64,000 nucleotides of DNA, taken from Bagarius yarrelli (taxonomy: Eukaryota; Chordata; Actinopteri; Siluriformes; Sisoridae). A program made the position numbers and the translations under genes. Below, piece after piece: positions 25,033 through 38,284 of this stretch. The notes below the pieces were generated by a model. The model worked only from the letters and a program-made list of their open reading frames with translations. It was not told the origin of the DNA and did not search any database. The stretch is from NCBI GenBank assembly GCA_005784505.1, contig VCAZ01000049.1, positions 558,001-622,000 of the forward strand, written 5' to 3'. Every line of letters begins with the position of its first letter. The stretch's first letter is position 1.

Positions 25033-26960
25033 ATTTTCAGGGAACGCCGCATCAACAGTTTAGCATGAAAGCATAATTTTTGCCTCCCTCCCCCCTGCCT
25101 CTTGCTCTCAGCTCATTCAAACTAATAAAAACACTTGACTTCCATCAAAAAACCCTCCTAGAGAAATAGATCACTAGAATTTTTTATGTATCTTTAACAG
25201 CAGCGAAAATATTAAACAAAATTGTATTAACCTAACAGTCTCAAAAAGTAGTCTTTAACATGGCATATGCCAATTCATGAATTTAATAAACAATATTTTT
25301 ATAATTTTCCCTATAAAAACCAAATAAATACATTAATTTGTTCGATAGTAGCTGTAGTGAGCAGAAAATTCTTTAGAAATCAAATCTTATTCTAACCTGA
25401 AAGTCTATCCAGTGATAATTAGTACATATATCTAAAAGGCTCTTTTTACAGAAAGAGGATTCTCATTTTCAAACTTTCCTTTAGACCTTTGTGGATTTTG
25501 TAACATACCCATGAGAGTAAGGCTTGTAAAATTCAGCAGAGAAACGTAATACTCCTTCCATGTTTTTTTCAGATGCTGATTTTTTTTTTCATTTCTCTGG
25601 CCTCATTGCTGTCTTTTATATATTGTTCTCATTTTAAGCAATATAGATATGGCTTGCTGGGGATTCAAAGCAGCTTCTCAAAACCAAGGGCTGTGGGATG
25701 TGACCTGGGCTTCAGCAAGCAAGTTTTCATTTACACTTTCAGCAGGGGTTTGTTTGTGAAAGAGCACCAATTTCATCTGGGATCAAAATAATGTTGCTTT
25801 GGAAGGGAGGGAGTATGAATCTAATATTTAGCAGTCTCTGGGTCGTGTTTTGATTTCTGGAGAATAAAGGAAAAATATTGCCAAAAGCATGTCTCATTAA
25901 GGAAACAACAATAGTAAGAGAAGAAAATGTTCTTAGATAATTAATCTTCTCTTATTGTCGATGACTGGTAGGGTGTAACTGATAATTAGGAATATTTTTT
26001 TTTACAAATAATGTCAAAATAAAGTCATTGTATTTTGTTACAATCATAATTAACAACCTTAGCTGGCTTAGCGATATGCTAATCAGCAATCACTTAACAA
26101 ATTCATGAGAAATACTAAATTATACCCTTTAATAAATATTGAATATAAGGCAAATCAACAGTTTGATCAGCATGTTGAGGAAGTACTAAAAGAATTGGTC
26201 ATACTTAATGGGATTTGTAGGTTTATTACAAAGGTTCTTCTGTTCTATAATCTCTTTATTATTTATTGGAACAGTATAGCCAATTGATTTTTATTTGCTG
26301 TAGACATTTAAACTAAGGATTTTTGGTATTTATATGTAAATTTTAAACAACATAGCATTAAACCACCTAATTTTAATGTAAGCAAATTTTAAAATATGAC
26401 TTGCTACCCAGGTATGTTCTGCTAGATTTATTGTTTAAATAAGTATACAGTATAAATAAATAAATAAATAAAATTAGTCTTGGTGTTCTACTTTTGTGGT
26501 AAAAAAATAATAATAATTAAAGTTTACTAAGCTATTTATTGGAGAAAAGCAAGCCAGTTCTGAAGTTAAGAAAAGAAGATAAATCAATCCAAGGTGTTGC
26601 ACAGATATTTTGTGCAAAGCCAATACAGAAATGTAAAACTTCATGAAAAAGAGAATCCACTGGTATACGTAGAAAACAGACTAATCGACCAAGGAAAAAA
26701 ACAACAACAGCTGCCAACAGAAAGACTTAAAGAACAATAATTAATATCCCTTTCCCTCTGCATGCAAGTTACTTATCAGTAGTAAGAATCAGAAAGTCTG
26801 ATTATAATTTACAAAGAAATGTCTCACAAAGACATCAGCCACAAAAGCAATGAAACCAAGATTACCTGCTATAAAAGTAATGGAAAGACCAAAACTTGGA
26901 TAAAGAATTTAACTGTTCATGATCCAAAGAAATTCGGAAACATGGTGGTGGTAGTAAGTG

Positions 26961-27184
26961 TGTGTTGTTAGCATGCTGTCTTCTTGTGAAAATGTATAAA
27001 ATGTGAGAATTTATAATAAGCATTAAGAAACTTCATAAACGGTGTTATGTTCCTGCACAGTATTCTCCTAATTGTGTTGTGAGCATGTTGTCTTCTTGTG
27101 AAAATTTATAAAATGTGAGAATTTATAATAAGCATTAAGAAACTTCATAAATTATGTTATGTTCCTGCACAGTATTCTCCTAAT
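26961..27184. repeat. 112-bp tandem duplication, two copies
   Basis: Positions 26961-27072 and 27073-27184 match nearly base for base (for example TCTTCTTGTGAAAAT, GAATTTATAATAAGCATTAA, TTCCTGCACAGTATTCTCCT), with about six differences. It is AT-rich and not coding. Confidence 0.93.
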
Positions 27185-28144
27185 TAATTAAGTAACCTCT
27201 TATCCTGGAGTGTTGCCAAAAAGTTGAATCTATTAAAGCGTTTATAATGATAATACTGTTAAATAAATGGTGTTTCTGTAAGCATGGACTAATATGAATA
27301 TGTGTATTCAAAGAAAAACATTTCTTAAGTTTATTTATGCAACTTTTTTAAGCCCTTGATAGTAGAGACAGTTTGTTCCAAAAGGTTTCACTTCTTTGGA
27401 TCTTTTAGATCAATCTCAAGGGATTACAGGAGCAGGAAAGAAAGTAATTTAATAGCAAAATCTAAACTCTGTATAAATTGCATCACTGTGCCAAGGCTGC
27501 TTTCCTCTGACTGAACAAACAAGAACTTTAGACAGGACCAAGCTGCAACAAGGCTAAATATGCACATTTCTGCAGCCATTATATTAAAAAAATAGTCAAA
27601 GTAAACTGATGATTTGCAAAGTAAACACAATTCCTTAAGACCTCTGGGTAAACATCTTCCTTTTACTCACTTAATTACCATATCATCGTGTTAAACCAAG
27701 AACACACAAAGTAAAGGAACAAAGCGAGTCAGTGGTCCCTTCTTAGTTTGAGGTTTACAGATCATTATTGCTAATGCTACCATGATCATCATCATACGTA
27801 TCACAACAATGCCTTTGCTGCCTACAAAGAGGTTCTGACTTTCATTAAGTAATAGTGTGTTATGTTTGAAGTGGTGGAACTTGAATGTCGCTGCAGAGAG
27901 CACCAACCTTAACCCCGCCAAAGTGGTACACATACTACAACCCAAATCACAATTCACAATTTACTGGAAAGCAACAAAATGTTGGGCTTTTGTGTGAATG
28001 GAAAACTAAATGCAAATCTTTCAAGGTACTTTGGAGATAATTTAGCATTCTAGAGATACTCAAAAAATCCCTAGGAGGTGTAAAATTATGTAAAAGAACA
28101 CCTACATTCTTACTTTAACAATTTACAGTTCTATGTTGTTGAGC

Positions 28145-28510
28145 TTAGTGGTTTGCCTCGTACCTCGGGGTTGATTCCCGGCTTTATCTTGTGTTCATAT
28201 ATTGCATGTTCTTTCCTGGGCTTCACCGATTTCCTCTGGGTGCATTGGTTTTCTTTCCTACTGCAAAGCAATGATAAATAGAATTTTAAAAATTGACGAA
28301 AGTTTGTGTATAATTATTATGCCATGTGATAAATTGTCCTCCTGCTGTGCCGTAAGCAAGTATGGGTCCAATAAGAAAAGGTCAGCCCCCTCCTCTACTA
28401 TTCTTCACTGTTCCTATGAATTTAACAGATCTCTGGGGGCCCCTCCAAGTGTGTGGGTTCCTAGAATCCTCCTAACTTTGCCTGTTAACAGCGCTCCTGC
28501 CCCTGGATAA
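28145..28510 (+). repeat. tRNA-headed repeat fragment plus short dispersed repeat
   Basis: The stretch TTAGTGGTTTGCCTCGTACC, TTGATTCCCGG, ATTGCATGTTCTTTCCTGG and TTTCCTCTGGGTGCATTGG matches the 5' part of a common fish SINE (tRNA-like head, then GCATGTTCTCCC and TTTCCTCCGGGT). The right part, from about 28365, pairs with 8938-9100. Confidence 0.6.
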
Positions 28511-30398
28511 GCTCCGCATTCCTTATGTAAAATAAAAATAATTGGTACAAAAATGTATAGATAAAATTAGATGGATAAAAGGATGTTACTTTTAGTGATA
28601 TACAGTTATGAGACCATATTTCTTGAGACCATTCTTGGTGTCAGTACCATTGTTTTTTGTTCTTTTTCCTAAAGATTTTTTTTTGAGTAAATGTTCACAT
28701 GCTCATTATAAGGAGTTGTGTGGAGTAGAAAAAAAGTTCTTTTTTATTTAGTTTGGTAGAAATAATTGTAAGTTACATATAGATCTTTAAGGGAAAGATA
28801 AAGAAATATATCGATATGTTGTTTTTTTTATCTTATATGCCTGTTAGGGCTTTATTTTGCCAGGCACTCAAACAGTCAGTATATGGGACATGGTATGTGT
28901 TCCTTTTATCTAGAAGTAGATCCAGAAATCTTGTTAATTCACTTTAACTTTATTCACAGAAACTTTGGTGAGACTTTGATGCGGTTCCAACTCAAGCTCT
29001 CTGTAGCTGCACACTTGAATAGTTCCTGCGAGTTGTGCTGGGACATTAGGCAGATATTTTAGTCATGGTGTTTCATGTCCACTTCATCTTAAGCCCCATC
29101 TTACACTCACATTTTTTATCGTGACACCCTACGGGAGCTCCCAAATCTATAAAGTTCTTTCATGCATTATTTACTTTAGAAATATCATTAAGGAAAACAT
29201 GGATGTGTAACCTAATGATCCCTAAGTATTTTGGGGGGAAACTCATGCAGCAAATGTCATGAAAATCTCAGAGCAAATAAAGTTTGTTCATCTAATGCAG
29301 TATACACAAGCACAAAAGTGTAAAATGTTTTATCTGATTTTTAAATTAAAATTTAAGTGCACAGTGATTCCACTGATTCATCAGAGAATATTGTCCAATC
29401 TACAATGATCAATCAACCTAGATGTTACTGGTGCCATAGTATTTTTTCAGTCATTAGATATCTAGATGTAGTAGTAATAATTAGAAAAGGTAGTGTATAC
29501 TACTTTTGGACACTCAGCTACTACTACTGTGGTCTTAATCTGTTAACAGGAATTTATTGTGGTAGGAGCTAGCATTAGATAGTCCTGAAATCATCCAGAA
29601 TTGAAATAGTAAATTCCTAGCCTCATTTAATTTGAAGTAGTGTCAAAATTACATTGTTACAAAATTGTCCTGTGAGAAAACTACCTCAATTTGAAAAAAA
29701 GAACCTGAACTTGAAACTTGAACTTGAACTTGAAAAACCTTAGAAAAAAAAGGTTGAGGTAATAACTGTTTAAAGCTGCTTTAATATAAGTATAATGTAA
29801 GTGATAGAAGGAAACAGCTTTTTTTAATGTTACATAATATTGAATGTCTCTTATGCTGTAGGATAAGAGACATAATCAGTTTTAGGAATATTACATAAAG
29901 GTGTATGCATAATCATAATAATAAGTAGAAGAAGAAGAAGAATATATTTTTCCTTCTATAAAATTCACACAAACTACCCAAAACACAATCACTGGTATTG
30001 ACATACTTTAAATATTGTAGAATATTTTCAAATGATCAAAATAACTGCCAACTTGTTGTTATTGGTAACAAGCCCTTACAGTAAATATAATATATGCTCT
30101 GGCTAGTTCATATAAGCTACTGTACACATTAACAGTAACCATAAAAGTGGTTTATATTGGAGGGTAACCCCTATAAAAGAAAAATAAAGAAGATGTAAAT
30201 TCCCCAATCAGCAGCTCTTTAATTATTACACCTTGCTGAGCCTAGTAATGGAGCTTTCTTATCTTCTTTTGCGTGTGGTAGTACCTCTGTGTACATACGT
30301 AGCATCAAACAGCAGTGACTGAAATAAAAGGAGAAAAAACCTTTCAAAATGCAGGGGCTTAGATCCTGAACTTTATTATATAAAATGAAAGAAGCCCT

Positions 30399-30437
30399 AT
30401 ATATATATATATATATATATAGATATATATATATATA
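30399..30437. repeat. (TA)n microsatellite with one GATA interruption
   Basis: TATA units are broken once by AGATAT. Overlapping Ile/Tyr frames are artefacts. Confidence 0.95.
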
Positions 30438-30599
30438 CAATGAAAAAATAGGAAACCCCATTTAATATTCAGTTCTCTAGTAAGAAATGTTAATATATTG
30501 ATGGCTATTTTTGTTATCATTTTTCTCTGGGAAAGAAACTGACCTAATTGCAGAAAAACAATTAACATTGGTTTACTTATTAAACAAAAGATTTCAACA

Positions 30600-31330
30600 A
30601 AAATGTGTTCTTTGAGTAAGGAAAAAGTTAGGACATCCTACCCCTTAATGGCTAAAATAACTTGAATGAGACATTTCTTATAGCCATCTAGCAGTCTCTG
30701 ACATCTGTCTGCCCCACTCCTTAATGTCAGCTGTAAGATGTTTAAGGGGTTTCATGCATGTACAGCCCATTTTAGCATCTCACTGGTATTCAGATCTGGG
30801 CTTCGACTCTCCATTGGGCCATTCCAGGACTCTCCATTTTCTAGTTTTTAGCCAGGCCTTGGTAAATTTACTGGTATGTTTTGAATTATTGTCATGTTGT
30901 AGGGTTCCGCTTCAGCTTTGACTTTTTTACAGATGGTCTTAAATGTACCCTTTGATACCTGGCAGACTTCATGGTGAATTCTATGATTGTGTGCTGGCCA
31001 GGTCCTGCTGCAGCAAAGCATCCCCAAAACAGGACAATTCCACCTCCATGTTTCACAGTTGATATGAGTTCCTTTTCCTGGAATGCTGTATTTGTTTTTT
31101 TGCCAAACATGTCCTCTGTTGCACTGTCTAAATAATTCAATTTTAGACTTATGTGTCCAAACAACATTATTCCAGAAGTTCTGGTCTTTGTCTACCTTCT
31201 CTTTAGCAAACTTAAATCTGGGCTTAATGTTTTTCTTAGAGAACAAAGGTTTCCTCCTTGCAACCCTACGATGGTAGCCACTGTGAAATTTCATTTACTG
31301 AATATTAGAGACTTTTAGCTTAGTGGATCC
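30600..31330 (-). pseudogene. Dead Tc1-like transposon, transposase remnant
   Basis: Minus-strand frames carry Tc1 transposase pieces: RRVARRKPLFSKKNIKPR and WTHKSKIELF in one frame, then KHGGGIVLFWGCFAAAGPGQ in another. At least one frameshift separates them. In the usual WSDES motif the catalytic Asp is replaced by His (WTHKSK), so the copy is inactive. The left end has AAAAAGTTAGGACATCC, a sequence type near Tc1 ends. The part encoding the N-terminal DNA-binding region is missing to the right. Confidence 0.8.
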
Positions 31331-32174
31331 GAGGACCCTAAAAGGCTGGATTTAAATGAGTCCAAATTCTCTTATAGGCTTGGTGAAAATGGAAATGCAT
31401 CTTTAATAAATCTGTATTATAACTTAAACAATATATGTCATGTGCACAAAACTCAGTATGCTATATTTAGCTTTTCTGTTCTTGTTACAGCTCTACATGT
31501 CCTTAATGTGACAGGTCACAAATGGCTAGCCTTTTCTAGGAGCGAGCCTTTGCAATATAAAGCAACACCTATGCTCGCATATGGAGTAGGACATTTCAAA
31601 GACTAAAAATAAGCTTTTTTTCTCCAGACAAGACTAATGTATTCTACCTCTATGCTTTATTCCTGTCGAAAAGGGGGACAAATTGCATTATACTTATTAC
31701 CCTGTCAAAAATGTCTCCCTACTTACAAACCATAAATATTTTTTGTAGGTTTTTACTACTATAAAGCATGAAGCTTGTTGTTCCAGCACTATAAGAATTC
31801 TAGCATTAATTCAGCTGTCATTGTGGGGGGTAATCAGGTTTTTGTGTGTAGGTGCATGACATATGCAGGTGTGCTTTCTTGTCTACTAAAAGAGTTTTTT
31901 TTGTGTGTTCTTTTCCACATGAATGCTTTTGAATAATCAATATACACCACATGACAGGGTTGAAAAGAGCCAATGTATTTCTGATCAGTGAGCCTTTGGC
32001 AGACATTAAAACAGTGCAACAAGCAGTGTGCTTTGTAAGAAATAAAGAACATCTGGCAGTAGGTGGCATTGCTATCTTAAATCGTTATGTCATGTGTTTC
32101 TTATGTCCTTAGCATGTCCCCAGTTTCAGCTCACCAACCGGTAACATGTTGTAGGGTGTATGTTCTCTAGGTTA

Positions 32175-33470
32175 AGGCTCTGTGGGCGTGTTTGTGTGTG
32201 GGTGGGTGTACTGTGATGGACAGCTCCCATCCATGGTGTATTTGCATATGGAACCTACAGTAAGGGGGGAAAAAATATTTGATCCCCTGCTGATTTTGTT
32301 CGTTTGGCCACTGACAAATAAAATGATGGTTTATTTAAACAGTGAAAGACAGAATAATAACAACAGAAAATCACATTTCAAAAAAGTTATAAAAAAGATG
32401 TTTGGCAACTCAAACTTTTAGCTTCCTTCACAGAGCAGATGCCTTGGCAGAGGGAAGGAGGTTCTCGCCTAAGATTTAACGGTACATGGCCTTGTCCATC
32501 ATCCCTTTAATGCAGTGATTTTGTCCTGTCCCTCTTACAGCAAAACACTTCGAAGCATAATGTTTCCACCTCCATGGTTGATAATGAGGATGGTGTTGTT
32601 GAGGGTCATAAGCAGCATTCCTCCTCCTTTAAACACGGTGAGTTGAATTGATGCCAAAGAGCTCGGTTTTGGTATCATCTGACCACAACACTTTCACCCA
32701 GTTCTCCTCTAAATCATTCAGATGTTCAGTGGAAAACTTCAGACAGGCCTGTACGTGTGCTTTCTTAATGGTTAGTGTGTTACCAATTGGTGACTTTGGT
32801 TCCAGCTTCCTTGAGATAATTGACAAGATTCTTCCATGTAGTTCCAGGCTGATTTTTTACTGTTTTCATGATCACTAAAACTTCATGAGGTGAGATCTTG
32901 CATTTAGCCCTAGACCGAGGGAGATTATTTTGTATTTCCTCTATTTGGGAATAATTGCCTCAGCTGTTGACACATTCTCACTACGCAGCTTGGTCTTGTA
33001 GCCCATTCCAGACTTGTCTACATCCTAGGACAGCTCTTTGGTCTTGGCTTGGGTGATGAGTTGGGAATTTGATTGATTGATTGCTTCTGTATACAGGTGT
33101 CTTTTATACAGGTTACAAGCTTAGATTAGGAGCACTTCATTTAAGAGAGTCAATTAAAAGTTTCCCTCTAAAAGATTCCTTTAAGAGAGTGCTCCTAATC
33201 TCATCTTGAGGCATTAAATATTTATGCCAATCATTAAAATGCAAAAATGTGTTTTTCTGAATGTTTTTTTTGTTATTCTGTCTCTTACCGTTAGAATAAA
33301 TCTACCAATAAAATATAGACTGATCATTTCCTTATCAGTGAGCAAACATACAAAATTAGCAGAGGATCAAATACTTTTTCTCTCGCTGTAGTGTTACTGG
33401 AATGCGCTCTGGATCCATCATGTTCCTGACCAGGATTTAGCAATACAGAGGTTCATAGACCAAATTTTGC
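32175..33470 (+). repeat. Older SINE-tail-like repeat interrupted by the Tc1 element
   Basis: The left piece (about 32175-32255) has CTGTGATGGACAGCTCCCAT and CATGGTGTATTTGC. The right piece (33391-33470) has GCGCTCTGGATCCATCATG and CTGACCAGGATTTAGC. Joined, they follow the order of a common fish repeat tail (GTGATGGACTGGCGTCCCATC, then CTCTGGATCCACCATGACC, then GACCAGGATAAAGC) as I recall it. Confidence 0.6.
32258..33388 (-). mobile_element. Complete but decayed Tc1-like transposon with TIRs and TA target duplication
   Basis: The left end CAGTAAGGGGGGAAAAAATA and the right end, which reads CAGCGAGAGAAAAAGTATTT in reverse, open long inverted repeats containing TTTGATCCCCTGCTGATTT or its diverged complement. 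TA flanks both sides. The 1131-bp body carries minus-strand transposase fragments, for example LNDLEENWVKVLWSDDTKTE at 32629-32826, where the catalytic Asp of WSDD is kept, and GGGNIM-like pieces. Stops and shifts break the frame. It lies inside an older repeat (32175-32255 and 33391-33470). Confidence 0.85.
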
Positions 33471-34611
33471 AGCTAATTATCAACCTGCCCTGAGTTGCAT
33501 CTGCAGTTATAAAACACTTGGAATAAAAAAACTGTAAGCTAGCAGGGCGGCAGGGAAAAATTTGGTGTACCATGACATTAAAAGTTGTTTTTAGTAGCTT
33601 GGTTTTATTACTGACTGAATTTTCCTATACAGACATTATTTTAACTGGACCGCAATTGATTAGACCAACTAAGTGTAGTTAATGGGACATTTACAATAAC
33701 ATACGTTTTGTTTGTTATCACTATAATAATAGAGCCAAAAAAAATGTTTAGTAGGAAAAACATCAGCACGAATGGCTGTAGGTGAATTGTTGGCAATTTT
33801 CTGAATGTTAAAGCAAAAGAAACAAATAATTCTATATAATGAGACCGGCTGAATGTACTATAAAAGCGTGTTAACAGTTTTTTTTAACTTTTACATCTTG
33901 CTGATTATTCAGGATAGATCTTTCTTTCTCTACCTCTATTTTCTATTTATGAATGATGAATAAACTAAAACATAGTGGATTATTATAAACCCTTCTTTGC
34001 CCTTTAACTTCCAGTTATACCAGTTTAAAGGGAAAATGTTATTATTGGAATAGTGAAGTCATAAATTTTTGCTAACTCAAGAGAAATAAGAAAATATATA
34101 TTTAAAGAGTGCAGGGATTTTTCTTTTATTTGTGTATAACTTGTGAAGAAATATTTCTAGAACACAGCCGTGCAGTGCCCCGATGCGGGAAATGAATGTG
34201 TAAATCAGTGGGCTACTAACTCTTACTGGTCAGTAATTTTACTTCAGCTGTGAATGTATAAAGTCAGGTCACACTGTCACGTGTGTGTTTGTCTAGGATT
34301 TGATTGAAAAACTACAGGGATGGAAAAAAATTAAATTAGAAGACAGGAAGGTTGTTTAGGACAGTCCCTCCAGAAAGTTTTAAGTGCTTATGATCAAGGG
34401 AATTTCTTTTTATATTAACATTAGATGTTAGCTTATGTTTTTCATATAACTGAAATGAAATGTAACTTAAGTGATAAAAAGCACAAATTTTCACACGTTT
34501 TTATGGAACAACAATGCTGACCTGTAGTTGTAAACAGATCTGCAGCTGTAAACAGATCTTCTTACTGGTTAGTTAAAGGGTTCAAACTGAAGCTAAGATA
34601 ACAAGAAGACT

Positions 34612-34756
34612 CAGATGCCAGTGGTTAAGGTGTCGGACAGTTTGAAAGATGATTGTGGGTTTATTTCCCAGCAACAACCCCCAAACTGCTTAGAAGTAAG
34701 AGCAAAAACTATAAGTCGCTTTGAACAAGAGTGCCTGTCAAATGCTGTAAATTTAT
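34612..34756 (+). repeat. tRNA-derived SINE copy, opposite orientation, diverged
   Basis: It opens with CCAGTGGTTAAGGTGTCGGA and has GTGGGTTTATTTCCCAGC as a diverged B-box region, ending in GTGCCTGTCAAATGCTGTAA, the complement of the family tail. Confidence 0.65.
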
Positions 34757-36889
34757 GCCTTTTGGAAAATTGTACAACTCATAACGCAATTAATAATAAA
34801 AAGAATCATTTTGCTAGGATAAGAATGCATTTTACATTAATGTTGATAAATAAACCAATAAAAATACTTTATAAACCACAGACACAATTCCCCATAGTAA
34901 TATAAAGTAAACATTTAGGGAGTTTAATACAACTGGGCCTCTTGTGATCAATGATTGATCAACACAGCACAAAAGCTATTAGTTCTTTTATTCATTTCAT
35001 GCTGCTTGTGAGTGTCTGGATTTATTGGCAGAAAAACCAGAGCTTGAGATAATTCCAGTGTTATAAAAATGTGTTGAGTTGTTTTGCAACCGTTGTTGTG
35101 GTATATATGACTTGTATGTGGCTAGTTGCAATATTTAGTTTAGCTCATTCCGAACTATCATTAAGTTAATCGTGTTAGAAACCCTAATAGTACAAAAGAG
35201 TAAACACTTGGGATTCCGTGGAAAAATACAATCAATCAAAACACAAATTAATGGTTATTAAATGACTGTAAATTAAAACCACTAAGAAAATATGTAATTA
35301 TTGTTTGCTAAGCATCATAATCCTTTCCAACATCGCTAATACAGCTTTTTATTTATCCTCTCTGGGTTTAGTAAAACTGTTTGAGGACTAATCACCCTCC
35401 CCCTCTACCTCAGGCACCTTATCTTAGTCCACATGCATTGATATTCTTTCTATTGCTGCTGCTGCTATAAAACACCATGCAGACTGAATTTGTAAATGTT
35501 GGCAGTCAGTTTAAATGAGCATTGCTCATTTCATTATCTGATTTTTCCCTGTCTCTCATTCACTAATACCACTGTGTGGAATATATGATGTGGGATGCAT
35601 TAACAAGCAGCTTGAAAATGGTGCTTGATTCTATTTAATAGTTTACATGGTTTTTTTTCACAGAGGGGGATTTTGATGGGCCAGAAGCGTGCTGTGAAAA
35701 ACACTGTAGTCTGCATTTACTCTGTTTAAGTGGGTATCTGCTTTGTAACATGTAACAAAGACTCCGACTAAACTGAATAAAAAATGTAATAGTGCAAAAC
35801 CAGGGAAGAATTCTGTGGATTGATTGAGGGTGAAGCAATATGCTGAGCATTGTTAGTCTTTTCACAGATTCTGACAGGAAGAATACACAACGGCCAAGGT
35901 AAAAATCTGGCAAAAAAAAGGAAACCCTGCCAAATGGAACACCTATTATAAAGTGTAAAATGGACTCTCACCTAGTTCCTTTCCCTGTGTCATAGACTGA
36001 CCGTGTTTATATCAGTCTTTCATGTTAGAAAAGTCATTTGCTACCTATAGTGTTGTTATTTAAATATAATGGGATTGCTTGCACATCAGCATCATCAGTG
36101 CAGAGCTCCATTACTCCGTTACTACTGCTCCATTGCAGATTTGGCCATATAAATTACATTTACAGCAAGCGGTTTCTCGTTCATATTTAAATAAGATAAT
36201 GGTTAGCATTTATAAGATTCAAAGATCACTAAAGCAGGAAGGTATCACAAAGGATTAACCATAAATTATTATCCCAAAATGTTTGGAATCCCTAATAGGT
36301 TTATTTATCTTATGTGAATCAATAACATATTGCTTTTTGTTGTACTTGATTGTGTTCAGGGTGACGGTAAAAGCAGATGTACTGCTTGATCCAAGCAGGT
36401 CCAGAAACTCCAACAGATTAGTCCTCAACCCTAAAATAAACCCAGAGCAGTTTACAGCATGTAGCGCTGCATGGCCATTAGCAGTGATTGGGGTTTGATT
36501 GGTGTACGAGCTTGTGCAGTTTATCAGCCGCAGCAGGCTGTAAGAGTTAGTCCTATCTCAGCTGGAGCACCTTGCTAACCTCGGGTCCCGCTCCTGCTTT
36601 ACACTTGCAGTCCATTTGCAGCTTTGTGCTCTGCTGCCATGAGACCAATTTCCTGCCCTACTGGAGGTTTGCTCCGAACATCATCACTTGTTGTTGCCCT
36701 GTTGCACCTTCTGTGACGAACACAATTAAAAAAAAAAAAAGCGTATAGCTTTCGGAAAGATGATCTAGAATACTCAGAAGCTGTCTGTGTGTCTTTATTG
36801 AAACTTACAACCTTGTTTATGTACATCTCTGACTTAGAATAAAGCTAAGCATATGTTTCTGGGTAATATCTACACATCCTGTGGTAGTG

Positions 36890-37025
36890 GTAGTGGTAGT
36901 GCAGTGGTTAAGGTGTTGGACTGCTAATTAGAAGATTCGAGTTTTATACCCAGCACCACCAATCTGCCAGCGTTGGGCCCCTGAGCAAGGCCCTTAACCA
37001 CCAGTTGCTCAGTGAACAAGAATAG
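36890..37025 (+). repeat. tRNA-derived SINE copy, opposite orientation
   Basis: A head with GTGCAGTGGTTAAGGTGTTG and GACTGCTAATTAGAAGATTC is followed by CCAGCACCACCAATC and GGGCCCCTGAGCAAGGCCC. Truncated at the right. Confidence 0.65.
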
Positions 37026-38284
37026 GGCTTTATATAATAAATGAACATAAATACTTCAGAAATTAAAAGGACTTATTTCACCTTATTTCATTTTGTGTGG
37101 ACAAACATTATTATTCTAAAGTTTTCTCAAATGGCATCTTTTTACAGGTATAAAATGTATGCCACTTTTTTAAAATATAAAAATATAAATATCTAAACAT
37201 TATTGTTTTTAGTTCTCCATTATTGTTTTTAGTTCTCCATGTTTTTGACAAACTCTTAGCGTTTCCCTCAGTCACACATGCAGCATCTTCAGGGCTTGCA
37301 AAAGTTAAGAATTCCTGGTAGCTCTTTGGAGCAGATAGCCCCAAAAAATTGCTTATTAAAGACATTTTCAAAACACATATAAAAGTCAAAATAATAAATT
37401 TAGGAGCATTAATACAAGTATTTGGTTCTAACTGAACATCCTATTCCAGATGTCAGTGATTTTAACAATTTCTCCACTGCACATGCAAGTATCTCTTTCA
37501 CACGTTTAAACTTGCTGCATGAGATTTCACTTGTCATTCTGAGGATAGGGATGATTGACAGGACGAGCCCTGGTCTTGCTCAGGCTCACGCATGCTGCAT
37601 GTGAGTTATTTACGTTTTTACCTGTTCCTGTATACACAGAGTGGAAAAAATCTTTAACGGTTAACAATTTTACGTTAACGTTATGTACCCTCATACCCAG
37701 TCCTATTTGTAATATTTGGGTAGCATGGTGCAAACGGATAGACTAACTAATGTTTACAATATGCATACATACTGTGGGTTAACTATCATTCAGGTGATTT
37801 TGAATGCTTTTAGTTGAAGCAGGGAAGTGTAAACAAATTAAATTTTGCTTTACTAGTATTTTTTTCTGAAGTTATAGTCTGTGGACATCCAACTGTGGAC
37901 AGGTGTTTTGGTCAATCAAAATATATAAGTAGTCACCCTTAAATCAGATATAGACTTTTTTTATCTGTCACGGATAACAACAACTGGCTAAAGTGCCTAA
38001 ACCCAGAGCTTGGCAAGTCCACAAAAAGAGGGTTTAGTTCATAGGAAGCTTTACAGCAAAGGTAAAGTCAATCTGTTAAAAGTTTTGTTCAAGGCTTTGG
38101 GCCAAATGTTTTTTGTAGAAGATTAGCCAGATTGACAGATGTATGCTTTCTCACTGCTGTCACTTTTATGGATGACTCATTTAAATTCAAATTGAAATTT
38201 CATTTTTCACGTATATGATTATACACAGTACAACATATAGTGAAGTGTTTTTTACGACGATCTGAATTTTAATAAGTTGTTGTT

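Larger units (their letters stand above)
24080..30599. other. Noncoding interval upstream of SNTG2
   Basis: AT-rich sequence with the unrecognised frame at 24592-25032, the 112-bp duplication and the repeat at 28145-28510. A short (GAACTT)-like array lies at 29703-29736. Nothing else is recognised. Confidence 0.5.
33471..38284. other. Noncoding interval
   Basis: Two SINE copies in plus orientation (34612, 36890) and a short duplicated stretch at 37197-37240 (TATTGTTTTTAGTTCTCCAT twice). No gene is recognised. Confidence 0.5.

Noticed and set aside
26961..27184. CRISPR-like array
   Set aside because: There are only two contiguous copies of 112 bp without spacers, in a vertebrate genome.
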